A stretch of 64,000 nucleotides of DNA from Planctomycetia bacterium (GTDB lineage Bacteria; Planctomycetota; Phycisphaerae; Phycisphaerales; SM1A02): positions 1 through 64,000 of the forward strand of contig SXOD01000022.1 in the NCBI GenBank assembly GCA_005776885.1. The letters are read 5' to 3'. Of this stretch, positions 17,980-26,667 are shown one piece after another. Position 1 is the first letter of the stretch. Each line of letters opens with the position of its first letter. Below the pieces are notes generated by a model. That model saw nothing but the letters and a program-made list of their open reading frames with translations. It was not told the DNA's origin and did not search any database. A program made the translations under genes and the position numbers.

Positions 17980-19247
17980 AGTTGCTCACGCCGACCACCG
18001 GGGGCCCCGCGTTCGCGTTCCCCATCTCGATGACACTCGCGCTCTCGATGGTCTCCTGCGGACCGGAGCCCTTCAAGCCTCCAGTCCTGGCCGAGGTGCC
18101 GGTGCGGACGGCCGTGGCCGTCGCGAAGGACTTGCCGATCGTGCACTCCTATCCGGCAGTCTTCCAATCGCCGCGCCCGGTGCAGTTGACCGCGCGCGTC
18201 GCCGGCTACCTGATGCCGCAGGAAACTCCTGATGGGTCGATGGTGAAGGCGGGAGATGTGGTGTACCGGATCGACCCGGCGCAGTACAAGGCACAACTGG
18301 CCTCGGCGGAAGCCAGCTTGGCCTCGGCGCTCGCCGCCAGCCAGTTTGCCGACAGCGAGGTCCAGCGCAATGCCCCGCTGGTCGAGGTCGGCGCGATGAG
18401 CAGGCAGGACTTTGACAACCTCGTCACCAAGGCCAAGGAGGCCACGGCGCAGGTGCTGAGCGCACAAGCGCAGGTGGAACTGCAGGCACTGAATGTGTCG
18501 TACTGCACGATCGCGTCCCCGATGGACGGCAAGTTGGGGAAGAGCCAGGAGTTTGAGGGTTCGATGGTCGGCCCGGGCTACAACACGGACCTGAACCTGG
18601 TCGTGCAGACCACGCCGATGTGGGCGCAGTTCAGCCCCAGCGCGACCGAATGGCCACGGTACGAGACACTCCTTGCCGCGGGGGCACTCCCGGCATCGGT
18701 CCAGTACGGCATGGCCGGACCCTCCGCCCAGGGCTCCGTCGTCTTCACCAACAACGAGGTGGGGCAGACCACCTCCAGCATGCTGATGCGGGCGGAGTTC
18801 CCCAATCCGGCCGGCGTCTTCGTGCAGGGGGCCTTGGGCGAAGTCAGCGTGCAACTCAGCGTCATGAACTCGGCGGTGCTCATCCCCGTCGCCGCGCTCT
18901 GGGCCCGCGAGACGGAACTCTTTGTCTGGAAGGTCGCGCCCGACAACACCGTGAGCTCGGTGAGGGTGACGGTCCCGCAGCGCAGTGCCGGGGAAGCGGT
19001 CATCGCCTCCGGCCTCGCGGCGGGCGACAGGGTGGTGGTCGCCGGCATGCAAAAGCTGCGAGAGGGAAGCAAGGTGATGGAGGCCCCGGCCGGGACCGTC
19101 AACAAGCCGGGTATCGCGGCGTCCCCGCGACCGGACCCGCACTCCAGCACGGCATCGGCAACGTCGTCGCCGCCGGCGGTGGCGCCGCCGGCGGTGGCGT
19201 CGCCGACCACCGGGTCGTCCACTTCGCACGGCAAGGCTGGGAACTGA
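17976..19247 (+). CDS. RND efflux periplasmic adaptor (MFP/HlyD family)
   Basis: Periplasmic adaptor of 423 aa joining the RND pump to the outer-membrane channel. A lipobox (ALSMVSCGP) suggests inner-membrane lipid anchoring, as in AcrA/MexA. The barrel-sandwich halves are visible (VQLTARVAGYLMPQETPDG, then YCTIASPMDGKLGK) with an alpha-hairpin between, followed by beta-barrel and membrane-proximal regions (GDRVVVAGMQKLREGSKV). The tail is Ser/Pro/Ala-rich with a short direct repeat (APPAVA). It overlaps the upstream gene by 4 bp and ends 3 nt before the pump gene. Confidence 0.94.
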   Translation: MKLLTPTTGGPAFAFPISMTLALSMVSCGPEPFKPPVLAEVPVRTAVAVAKDLPIVHSYPAVFQSPRPVQLTARVAGYLMPQETPDGSMVKAGDVVYRIDPAQYKAQLASAEASLASALAASQFADSEVQRNAPLVEVGAMSRQDFDNLVTKAKEATAQVLSAQAQVELQALNVSYCTIASPMDGKLGKSQEFEGSMVGPGYNTDLNLVVQTTPMWAQFSPSATEWPRYETLLAAGALPASVQYGMAGPSAQGSVVFTNNEVGQTTSSMLMRAEFPNPAGVFVQGALGEVSVQLSVMNSAVLIPVAALWARETELFVWKVAPDNTVSSVRVTVPQRSAGEAVIASGLAAGDRVVVAGMQKLREGSKVMEAPAGTVNKPGIAASPRPDPHSSTASATSSPPAVAPPAVASPTTGSSTSHGKAGN

Positions 19248-19250
19248 TCG

Positions 19251-22200
19251 ATGCTGAAGTTCTTCATCCACCGGCCGATCTTCTCGTCGGTCATCGCGAT
19301 GATCACGGTCCTCGCCGGCGTGATCGCGATGGCGATCCTGCCGGTGGCGCAGTTCCCGCAGATCGTCCCACCCACCGTGCAGGTGAGTTCCACCTACAAC
19401 GGTGCCGACGCGGAAACGGTCGCGGAGACGGTCACGCTTCCGCTGGAACTCCAGATCAACGGCGCGGGAGACATGCTCTACATGTCCTCGGCGAGCACCG
19501 CCAACGGCCTGAGCCAGGTCACGGTCACCTTTGAAGTCGGCACCGATGAGGACATGGCCGCCGTCGACGTGATGAACCGAGTGCAGCAGGCGATCCCGCA
19601 GCTGCCGGAATCGGTCCAGCGCGTCGGCCTCACGGTGACGAAGCAATCGACCAACATGGTGCTGGTGGTGAACCTGGTGTCGCCAAACGGCGAGTACGAC
19701 AGCGACTTCCTCACCAACTACGCCAACATCGTGGTGGAAAACCCGCTTACGCGGCTGAGTGGCGTGGGCCAGGTCACGGTCTTTGGCCTGCTCCAGTACT
19801 CCATGCGGGTGTGGGTCGATCCCACCAAGATGGCGGCGCTGCACCTGTCGACCGACGACATCACCAACGCCGTGCGCAGCCAGAACCTGCAGGCCGCCGT
19901 GGGGCAGGTGGGCGCGATGCCCATGGCGGCGGACCCGGTGTTCACGCTCAACTTGGTGACGAAGGGACGGCTCACCACCGCCGAAGAGTTCGGCGACATC
20001 GTGATCCGTGCCGGGAGCGACGGGGCCATCGTGCGCCTGAAGGATGTCGCGCGCGTGGAGATGGGGTCGTACCAGTACTTCACCGAGTCCAACCTCAACG
20101 GCGGCGCGACCGCGACGATCGGCATCTACCAGCTGCCTGACGCCAATGCGCTCAGCCTGGCGGAGTCCGTGCGGTCCGAAATGGAGCGCCTGAGCAAGTA
20201 CTTCCCCGCCGGTGTGGAGTACGAGGTCATCTACGACTCCACGAAGTTCGTGTCCGCGTCGCTGGATGAGTTGGTCAAGACGCTCATCGAGGCGGGCCTC
20301 CTGGTCCTCTTCGTCATCTTCATCTTCCTCCAGGACTGGCGAGCCACGCTGATCCCGATGATCGCGATCCCGGTGTCGATCATCGGCACCTTCGCCTTCA
20401 TGGAGGCGTTCGGGTTCTCGATCAACACGCTGACGCTGCTGGGCCTGGTGCTGGCGATTGTCCTGGTGGTGGATGACTCCATCGTCGTGGTCGAGAACGT
20501 CTACCGGCAGATGGAGCTGGGCGCTCCCGACGCCAAGACGGCGGCCGAGCGCGCCATGCACGAGGTCGCGGGACCGATCATCGCCACCAGCCTGGTGCTG
20601 CTGGCTGTGTTCATCCCCGCCGCGATGATGCCAGGCATCACCGGGCAGCTGTACAACCAGTTCGCGCTCACGATCGCGTTCTCCATCGCGCTGAGCTCGA
20701 TCAACTCGCTCTCGCTCTCACCGGCGCTCTGCGGCATCTTCCTCAAGAAGCCACACCATGCGACCTGGCGCCCGTTCGTGGTCTTCAACCAGCAGTTCGA
20801 CCGCTTCGGCCACTGGTACGCGGCCGTGGTGCGATGGTTTGGCCATCGCTGGTACTACGTCGTCGGCGGATTCGCAGTCGCCGTCGTGGCGATCGTGTTG
20901 CTGCTGTCGCGGACACCGACCGCCTTCGTGCCCAACGAGGACCAGGGTTGGTACATGGTCGGGACGCAGTTGCCGCTGGGCTCGTCGCTGGACCGGACGC
21001 AGGCGGTGTCCCGCCAGGTGATGGCGCTGGTGAAGGAAGACCCCGCCGTCGCGAATGTCATCCAGATCAACGGCTTCAACATGCTGACCTCTGTCCCCCA
21101 GACGGATGCGGCCTTCGTGATCGTGGTCTTGAAGCCGTGGGAGGAGCGGGACCCCGTCACCGAGAACATCCGGGCGATCATCGAGCGCGTGTATCCCAAG
21201 CTCATGATGATCCCCGAGGCGGAAGCGTTCCCGTTTGCACCGCCGCCGATTCCCGGACTGGGGACCGTCGCGGGATTCCAGCTGCAGCTGGAGGACATCA
21301 ACGGGCAGGGCTTCGGCGTGCTCGCGGACGCGGCCGGTGACTTCATCGGCGAACTTGAGAAGCGACCCGAAGTCTCCAGGATCATGACGCCGTTTGCCAA
21401 CGATGCACCGGTCGTGACCCTCAAGATCGACCGCACCAAGGCGGAACTCCTGGGCGTTGGCATCTCCGACGTGTTCTCGCTGCTGGGCGACACGCTGGGC
21501 CAGGCGTTCATCAACAACTTCAACGAGTTCGGCCAGGTCTACAACGTCATGGTGCAGGCCGAGGCCGGCCAGCGACTCACCGTCCGCGACGCCCTCATGA
21601 TGTATGTCCGCAACAAGCAAGGGGAGATGGTGCCGCTGGCGTCGTTCTGCACCGCCGAGCTGGGCGCCGGCACCAACAACGCCATGCACTACAACGCGTA
21701 CAACACGGTGCAGGTGAACGGATCGCCGGCACCCGGGTACTCGTCGGGCGACGCCATCCACGCGGCGGAACAGGTGGCCGCCGCCACGCTTCCCGACGGC
21801 ATTGGCTACGAGTGGACCGGGACCACGCTGCAGGAGATCGAGTCCGCCGGCTACGCGCCGATCATCTTCACGCTCGCGCTGGTCGCCGTGTTCCTCCTGC
21901 TCGCAGCGCAGTACGAGAGCTGGGCGCTCCCGTTCAATGTGCTGCTGGCCGTGGCCTTCGCCGTCCTGGGCGCACTCATCGCACTCCACCTTCGCCACCG
22001 TGCGCTGGACACCTACGCGCAGATCGGCCTGGTCATGCTGGTGGGCCTGGCGGCGAAGAACGCCATCCTCATCACGGAGTTCGCCAAGTCACGGCGCGAG
22101 GCCGGCGAGTCGATCCTGGACGCAGCCGTCAACGCCAGCCACATCCGCTTGCGCCCGATCCTGATGACCAGCTTCGCCTTCATCTTCGGCATCCTGCCGT

Positions 22201-22361
22201 TGGCGATCGCCACCGGCGCCGGCGCCAACAGCCGCCAGTCGATCGGCACCGTCGTGCTGGGCGGCATGCTTGGCTCCACCCTGGTGGACCAGCTGGTCGT
22301 GCCGGTGCTCTTCGTGGTGATCGAAAACATTCGGGAGCGATTCACAAAGAAGAGTGCGTGA
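19251..22361 (+). CDS. RND multidrug efflux permease (HAE1 family, AcrB/MexB-like)
   Basis: Proton-driven inner-membrane pump of 1036 aa, standard HAE1 length. The N-terminus FFIHRPIFSSVIAMI and the DaETVAETVTLPLE porter motif are typical. The proton-relay aspartates lie in VLVVDDSIVVVENVYRQ (about residue 406) and the relay lysine in GLAAKNAILITEFAK (about residue 935). GRDAL-type sequence ends in VIENIRERF. Substrates cannot be predicted, but linkage to lipid A Ara4N genes suggests a shared envelope-defence role. The 919-aa minus-strand ORF over this operon is a codon-bias shadow. Confidence 0.97.
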   Translation: MLKFFIHRPIFSSVIAMITVLAGVIAMAILPVAQFPQIVPPTVQVSSTYNGADAETVAETVTLPLELQINGAGDMLYMSSASTANGLSQVTVTFEVGTDEDMAAVDVMNRVQQAIPQLPESVQRVGLTVTKQSTNMVLVVNLVSPNGEYDSDFLTNYANIVVENPLTRLSGVGQVTVFGLLQYSMRVWVDPTKMAALHLSTDDITNAVRSQNLQAAVGQVGAMPMAADPVFTLNLVTKGRLTTAEEFGDIVIRAGSDGAIVRLKDVARVEMGSYQYFTESNLNGGATATIGIYQLPDANALSLAESVRSEMERLSKYFPAGVEYEVIYDSTKFVSASLDELVKTLIEAGLLVLFVIFIFLQDWRATLIPMIAIPVSIIGTFAFMEAFGFSINTLTLLGLVLAIVLVVDDSIVVVENVYRQMELGAPDAKTAAERAMHEVAGPIIATSLVLLAVFIPAAMMPGITGQLYNQFALTIAFSIALSSINSLSLSPALCGIFLKKPHHATWRPFVVFNQQFDRFGHWYAAVVRWFGHRWYYVVGGFAVAVVAIVLLLSRTPTAFVPNEDQGWYMVGTQLPLGSSLDRTQAVSRQVMALVKEDPAVANVIQINGFNMLTSVPQTDAAFVIVVLKPWEERDPVTENIRAIIERVYPKLMMIPEAEAFPFAPPPIPGLGTVAGFQLQLEDINGQGFGVLADAAGDFIGELEKRPEVSRIMTPFANDAPVVTLKIDRTKAELLGVGISDVFSLLGDTLGQAFINNFNEFGQVYNVMVQAEAGQRLTVRDALMMYVRNKQGEMVPLASFCTAELGAGTNNAMHYNAYNTVQVNGSPAPGYSSGDAIHAAEQVAAATLPDGIGYEWTGTTLQEIESAGYAPIIFTLALVAVFLLLAAQYESWALPFNVLLAVAFAVLGALIALHLRHRALDTYAQIGLVMLVGLAAKNAILITEFAKSRREAGESILDAAVNASHIRLRPILMTSFAFIFGILPLAIATGAGANSRQSIGTVVLGGMLGSTLVDQLVVPVLFVVIENIRERFTKKSA

Positions 22362-22500
22362 CCGCGCGTGGGGGTGCGGCGTCGCGTCGCGGCGGGGCGG
22401 CGTCGGGGCGGCGTCGGGGCGGCGGCGGGGCGGCTGCGGCGGGGCGGGAGGGGTGTTGGGGCGGGGCGGGAGGGTGTTGGGTGGCTGATCGAGCTCGGCG
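22362..22500. repeat. G-rich low-complexity tract
   Basis: Short tandem units GGGGCGGCGTC and GGGGCGGGAGGGTGTT are each repeated two or three times just after the RND stop. On the plus strand it has several runs of four Gs and could form G-quadruplexes. There is no credible coding. Confidence 0.6.
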
Positions 22501-22628
22501 CGTTCCGTGCTTGTGCCGGTGATAGAGACGCACGCGCGATCTGGGCACGCCCATGAACAAGGCACACGTCGGTATGCATTGGGCTCGAGCCGTCCGCGCC
22601 CTCTACGATGCGGTTCGATGACCCAAAA

Positions 22629-22686
22629 TGCCTTGACGGGGGAAAAAGTGAGGGATTTTCCACTCATTTCCTCCCCCGTCAAGGCA
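22629..22686. repeat. Long inverted repeat / hairpin
   Basis: Perfect 14-bp arms TGCCTTGACGGGGG (22629-22642) and CCCCCGTCAAGGCA (22673-22686), with inner partial pairing (GGAAA...TGAG / CTCATTTCC). Flanks are AAAA on both sides. It lies between the convergent RND and AGCS genes and may be a bidirectional terminator or a small repeat element. Confidence 0.7.
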
Positions 22687-22697
22687 AAAAGGCAAAT

Positions 22698-22847
22698 GAA
22701 CCACCTGCGCCAGATCCCGCGGGCCTAGAACCGCCTGCGCCAGATCCCGCGGGCCCTGAACCGCCTGCGCCAGATCCCGCGGGCCTCGAACCACCTGCGC
22801 CAGATCCCGCGGGCCCTGAACCACCTGCGCCAGATCCCGCGGGCCGC
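22698..22847. repeat. Five tandem copies of a 30-bp repeat
   Basis: Unit GAACCACCTGCGCCAGATCC plus CGCGGGCC(C/T)(T/A/C) is repeated five times with one to three differences. Each copy contains the palindrome CCCGCGGG. In one frame it encodes repeats of PPAPDPAGLE, but that ORF (22608-22856) has no signal, promoter or domain. A hairpin GGGCCCTG...CAGGGCCC follows directly. There are no unique spacers, so it is not a CRISPR. Confidence 0.9.
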
Positions 22848-22891
22848 GGGCCCTGAGCCACCTGCCCAGGGCCCGATGTCCAGGCCAAGTC

Positions 22892-24682
22892 CTACCTGAC
22901 GTCCCGCCCGCCCGCCACGTCAGTGATCTCCGGGTAGCCGTGGCCCTTCATCTCGCCGGCATCCAGCCTGCGGATGTAGTCCTTGTACGCGCGCATCGCG
23001 ATCGGCCCGAAGATGAGCATGATCGGGATGTTGGCCCAGAGCATGACGCCCGTGCCCAGCGCGGTGAAGGCATCCAGTTCCGCATCGGTCTTGATGAACC
23101 CTGGGATGCACGCCACCAGCACGGCAGCACAGTAGACAAACTTGTAGGGGAAGACCCACTTGTTGCCGGCCAGGAAGACGGTGGCCTGCTCGCCGTAGTA
23201 GCTCCACGAGATGATCGTGGAGAGCGCGAAGAGCCAGGAGGCCAGCGTCACGATCCACATGCCCATCCCGGGAATCGCTCGGTCAAACGCATAGCCCGTG
23301 AGGCTGGAGCCGGGGAGCGAAAGATGGATTTCGGGACCGGCCACGACGGGGGCCGTTTCGGACTCGTACGGCTCCCACTTGATCAGTAGGGCGTCACCGT
23401 CGCCCTCGCCGTGGTGGACCTCGCCCATCACGCGGTGCAGGTCGCGCCCAGTGTTGGGATCGACATCGCCAGTCACCAGCACGAAGAGTCCATCGTTGTC
23501 GCGCCACACATTGGAGATCGCGGCTTCCGCACCAGGTTTGGCGGGGAGTTCGGAGGTGCTTGGCACCCACGCGCCCGGGATCGGCTGTCCGTCGTCGCCG
23601 TGCGCCTGGACCATGCTCGGCGTCGTCGCAAACATCGCCGCGGCGGGTCGATTCCACGCTCCCGACACCATCACGACCATCGCCGTCACGGTGCACACCA
23701 CCAGCGTGTCGATGAAGGGTTCCAGTCCGGCCACCACGCCCTCGCGGACGGGTTCGTCGGTCTTCGCAGCGGAGTGCGCGATCGGGGCGGACCCCTGGCC
23801 CGCTTCGTTGGAGAACAGTGCGCGCTTCATCCCCCACAGGAAGGCGTATCCGAATGTGCCGCCCAGGAAGGCGCCCTCGGGATTGCCCGATTCGCCTCCC
23901 AGCGCGGGTGGCAGGCCGCACAGCACGATGGTCTTGAGGACCGCGGGAATGGCACCTGCGTTCATCGCGAGGATGACGACGGCGGCGATGAAGTACAGCC
24001 CGCACATGAATGGCACGAGGCGTCCAGTCACGGAGCCGATGCGCTTGATCCCGCCGATGATGACGGCGGCCGTCAGCACCGTGAGGATGACGCCCACCAC
24101 CAGCGACGACATCGACGGGACATAGGTCGCGGTGATCTTGGCCACGTTCCAAGCCTGGAACATGTTGCCGCCGGTGAAGGTGGAGATGATGACCGTCACG
24201 CAGAAGATCGCGCCGAGCGTCCATCCGAGGGGCGCCAGGGCGGGCGAGATCTTGGCCAGCCCGTTCTTGCAGACCCACATCGGTCCTCCCTGTGGGTTCT
24301 CTGGGTCCGAGACATCCCGGAACATCATCGATTGCGTCACCTCGGTCAGCTTGAGCGCCATTCCCACGGCGCCCACCACCCACATCCAGAAGATCGCTCC
24401 CGGTCCGCCCAACGACACCGCCACGCTCACGCCCGCGATGTTTCCAAGCCCCACCGTTCCGGAAAGCGCCGTCGAGAGCGCCTGAAAGTGGTTGATCGCT
24501 CCCGGATCGTCCTTGCGGTCGTACTTGCCTCGGATCACGCTCACCCCGTGCGTCAAGGCTCGATACTGACTGAATCCCGACCACAACGTAAAGAGCACGC
24601 CTACGCCAAGCACCACATACAGCACGAAATCGTGCCAGAGCACGCCGTTGATTGCGTCGAGCGCATGCATGAACGATTCCAT
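22892..24682 (-). CDS. Sodium:alanine/glycine symporter family (AGCS) transporter
   Basis: Na+-coupled amino-acid symporter of 596 aa. Typical AGCS motifs are GVLFTLWSGFSQYRA, HFQALSTALSGTVGLGNIAGVSVAVSLGGPGAIFWMW and LFSNEAGQGSAPIAHSAAKTDEPVREG, followed by TIISWSYYGEQATVFL. About 130 residues (SMVQAHGDDGQPIP to about PGSSLTG) are inserted in a loop between core helices, making it longer than the usual 450-490. The start codon lies beneath a 300-bp leader with TATATT about 70 nt upstream. It is convergent with the RND operon. Confidence 0.93.
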   Translation of the reverse strand: MESFMHALDAINGVLWHDFVLYVVLGVGVLFTLWSGFSQYRALTHGVSVIRGKYDRKDDPGAINHFQALSTALSGTVGLGNIAGVSVAVSLGGPGAIFWMWVVGAVGMALKLTEVTQSMMFRDVSDPENPQGGPMWVCKNGLAKISPALAPLGWTLGAIFCVTVIISTFTGGNMFQAWNVAKITATYVPSMSSLVVGVILTVLTAAVIIGGIKRIGSVTGRLVPFMCGLYFIAAVVILAMNAGAIPAVLKTIVLCGLPPALGGESGNPEGAFLGGTFGYAFLWGMKRALFSNEAGQGSAPIAHSAAKTDEPVREGVVAGLEPFIDTLVVCTVTAMVVMVSGAWNRPAAAMFATTPSMVQAHGDDGQPIPGAWVPSTSELPAKPGAEAAISNVWRDNDGLFVLVTGDVDPNTGRDLHRVMGEVHHGEGDGDALLIKWEPYESETAPVVAGPEIHLSLPGSSLTGYAFDRAIPGMGMWIVTLASWLFALSTIISWSYYGEQATVFLAGNKWVFPYKFVYCAAVLVACIPGFIKTDAELDAFTALGTGVMLWANIPIMLIFGPIAMRAYKDYIRRLDAGEMKGHGYPEITDVAGGRDVR

Positions 24683-24983
24683 CGGTCGGTTGCCTCCAGC
24701 GGGAGCGTGGCCTGCCTCGCCGTCCCGACATCAACTTGATGCCGATCGACCGCGGGGCGGAGGGAATATAGACCGATGCCCGATGGGTCGACTCCGGTGA
24801 TCCGCGAGCCGGCGACTCGGATCACTGGGAGCCGCGCCCGCCCCCAAGAAGACTGGAACTGCCCAATCGCAAATGTGGAAACTGAAATGCGGAGATGGGT
24901 GGCGAGCCACCACCAATCTCCGCACTTCACGTGAGTCCCGCAGTCAAGCGGGTGATCCAAGTTGCCCGCGGACCCGCCTGGGA
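24683..24983. other. Intergenic leader with several inverted repeats
   Basis: No gene is seen. On the AGCS side there is a 13-bp palindrome CATCAACTTGATG (24729-24741) and a TATATT box. An imperfect hairpin GTGATCCG...CGGATCAC spans 24797-24825. TGCGGAGAT...ATCTCCGCA (24888-24924) with inner GGTGG/CCACC lies closer to the flanking gene at 24984. These could be operator, attenuator or terminator structures. Functions are not established. Confidence 0.45.
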
Positions 24984-25706
24984 TCAGCGACGCGCGCGCC
25001 GTCGACCCAGGCCCGCCACGGCAAGGAGCGCCATGGCGCCCGGGGTGGGGATTGGGACATAGGTGCCGGGCGTGTCGTTGGTGCCCAAGGCGAAGGCGCC
25101 AATCTGCCAGGCGCCGTAGCCGTCGCGGTAGACGTGGCCGGGGACAAACGTGCCGTCGGGGCCGACCGAGGCGGCGCCGTAGTAGCCGTCACCTGCGCCG
25201 GGGAGCACGACCAGCGAGACCGAGTCACCGAGGGAAGACCAGTAGGACGCATCCATGATGCGGTCGTTGTTCGTGTCGATGTCGCTGCCGATCGCGCCCG
25301 AGAACTCGTAGACGAGCATGAACGTGACGTTGTCGGAGTTCTCGAAATTGAGGCCCGTCGCGCCAAACACGCCGCTGCTGGCGAGTGGGTCGATTGACTG
25401 CGTGAATGTTGACTCGGTGCCGACGAACACGCCGTTGGAGCCGAACGACAGGCCGTTCAGGTTCACGACGTTTTCGATGTAGCCGAATGAGTCGGCCGAG
25501 GCGTCGCCGACGGTGATCAATGACCAGCCATTCAGTGAAGCTCCGGCATCGCCGTAGATCTCGAAGAACTCATCATTGTCCGAACCGCTCTGGTCGATTC
25601 GGATTTCCGTCAGGATCGGCGAGACGGTGGTGGCGAACGCGGTGGGCGCGACGAGAACAGCGCCGGATGCCGCGACGATGGTGAGGGTCAGCGTTGAAGG
25701 GGACAT
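24984..25706 (-). CDS. Exported LTD-like protein with PEP-CTERM-like sorting tail
   Basis: About 240 aa. Signal peptide (VAASGAVLVAPTAFA), then a single module beginning LTEIRIDQSGSDNDEFFEI that aligns end to end with residues 120-310 of the cupredoxin protein at 7033 (shared LNFENSDNVT, GPDGTFVPGHVY, DTPG). The C-terminus is PTPGAMALLAVAGLGRRRARR: a Pro-rich motif, hydrophobic helix and Arg cluster as in PEP-CTERM or related exosortase substrates. The start at ATG 25706 precedes the signal peptide; the upstream part of the track ORF is not supported. Likely surface-sorted; function unknown. Confidence 0.8.
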   Translation of the reverse strand: MSPSTLTLTIVAASGAVLVAPTAFATTVSPILTEIRIDQSGSDNDEFFEIYGDAGASLNGWSLITVGDASADSFGYIENVVNLNGLSFGSNGVFVGTESTFTQSIDPLASSGVFGATGLNFENSDNVTFMLVYEFSGAIGSDIDTNNDRIMDASYWSSLGDSVSLVVLPGAGDGYYGAASVGPDGTFVPGHVYRDGYGAWQIGAFALGTNDTPGTYVPIPTPGAMALLAVAGLGRRRARR

Positions 25707-26072
25707 GGAGGGACTCCTGGGGCGGGGGAACTGGGGAAGCCACGGCTCGTGCCGCGCACACATCGGCTCTCCAAGCCGACGCCCGTTTCCGATCCTCCAA
25801 GACCTGTCGTTCAGCCCTTTCCCAGAACCCCTCGAAGGCACAGCGTGCCCTGAATGGCTGCTCAACGATATCACCGGATCGGCCCCGAGCAACCGAAGTC
25901 CGGAAAGTCGGCAAAGATCTCACAAGACCGCGGTCCGGCAGACCGGCCCCGCATACCCGTTCCGGCAGACCTGTCCCGGCAAAGACCACCCCGGCAGAAC
26001 GCCGGTCTGGCGGTCCAGAAGCGGACCTAGAGCAGTCCTCCGTCCGGTCGAGCCGGTAACAAACCCTCGAGG
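25707..26072. other. Intergenic region with inverted repeat, no gene seen
   Basis: This 366-bp stretch has no coding signal. It contains CAGACCGGC (25939-25947) and its inverted partner GCCGGTCTG (26001-26009), with several CCGGCAGACC-like submotifs between. It probably holds the leader of the PEP-CTERM-like gene and the 3' end region of the next lipoprotein. Confidence 0.4.
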
Positions 26073-26597
26073 TCAGGGATTGCCGGTGAGGTTCCCAACG
26101 GGTGCCGCATTGAGCGTGCTGGGGGTGTCCATCATCCAGATCCGCGCCCAATCATCGCGAAGGCCGCGGCGGTCGAGGTCCTTGATGTTGGAGTCGTTGA
26201 GTTTGTAGCCGTCCCAGGTCTGGAGAAGGCCATCCATCTCCGGGGAGAGGTTCTTGGACACCACGGTCCACGATGCCATGTAGTTCGAGCTGCAATCGGC
26301 ATTCGCGGCGGCGATCCGCGCGTCGAGAGCCCGGGAATAGGTGTAAATGACCTGTCCCTCGGGGTTCACCAAGCCAAGCTGATTCTCCCGCTCAACCTCC
26401 ATTTCCGCGCGGACAGATTCCAGTTGAGCCCGAATCGGCGGCGAAAGTTCAGTGAGGCGCTTGTCCGTGGTGGGGAGGGCGAACCAGTCCGTCGGGAGCG
26501 GCTTGCCACCACTCAGTTGCGTCGCGGTCGGTTGGGTTTCGCACCCAATCCCGGCGAAGGAGACGGCCAGAAGAGCGATGGACAGGGTGGTACGCAT
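26073..26597 (-). CDS. Hypothetical lipoprotein
   Basis: 174 aa that I do not recognise. The N-terminus is a lipoprotein signal with lipobox FAGIGCE (Cys about residue 19). The mature part is soluble, mixed-charge and helical, with RAQLESVRAEMEVERENQ as a possible short coiled coil, and AANADCSSNYMASWTV. A TACACT box lies 20 nt before the ATG. It sits upstream of the LTD-like PEP-CTERM gene in the same direction but 366 bp away, so they are probably separate units. Confidence 0.65.
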   Translation of the reverse strand: MRTTLSIALLAVSFAGIGCETQPTATQLSGGKPLPTDWFALPTTDKRLTELSPPIRAQLESVRAEMEVERENQLGLVNPEGQVIYTYSRALDARIAAANADCSSNYMASWTVVSKNLSPEMDGLLQTWDGYKLNDSNIKDLDRRGLRDDWARIWMMDTPSTLNAAPVGNLTGNP

Positions 26598-26667
26598 GGT
26601 GGGTTCCGAGTCGGGGGAGTGTAGCAGTGGGGGGGGGTCGGGCCCGTGTGATCCGGAGGCGTGTGGA

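Noticed and set aside
17802-20561. 919-aa minus-strand ORF over the efflux operon
   Set aside because: High-GC third-position shadow of the adaptor and RND pump genes: His/Arg/Asp-rich low-complexity text, no domain.
22698-22847. Possible CRISPR array
   Set aside because: Repeats are head to tail with no unique spacers and no cas genes.
22608-22856. 82-aa ORF with PPAPDPAGLE repeats
   Set aside because: Arises from the 30-bp tandem repeat; no promoter, RBS or family.
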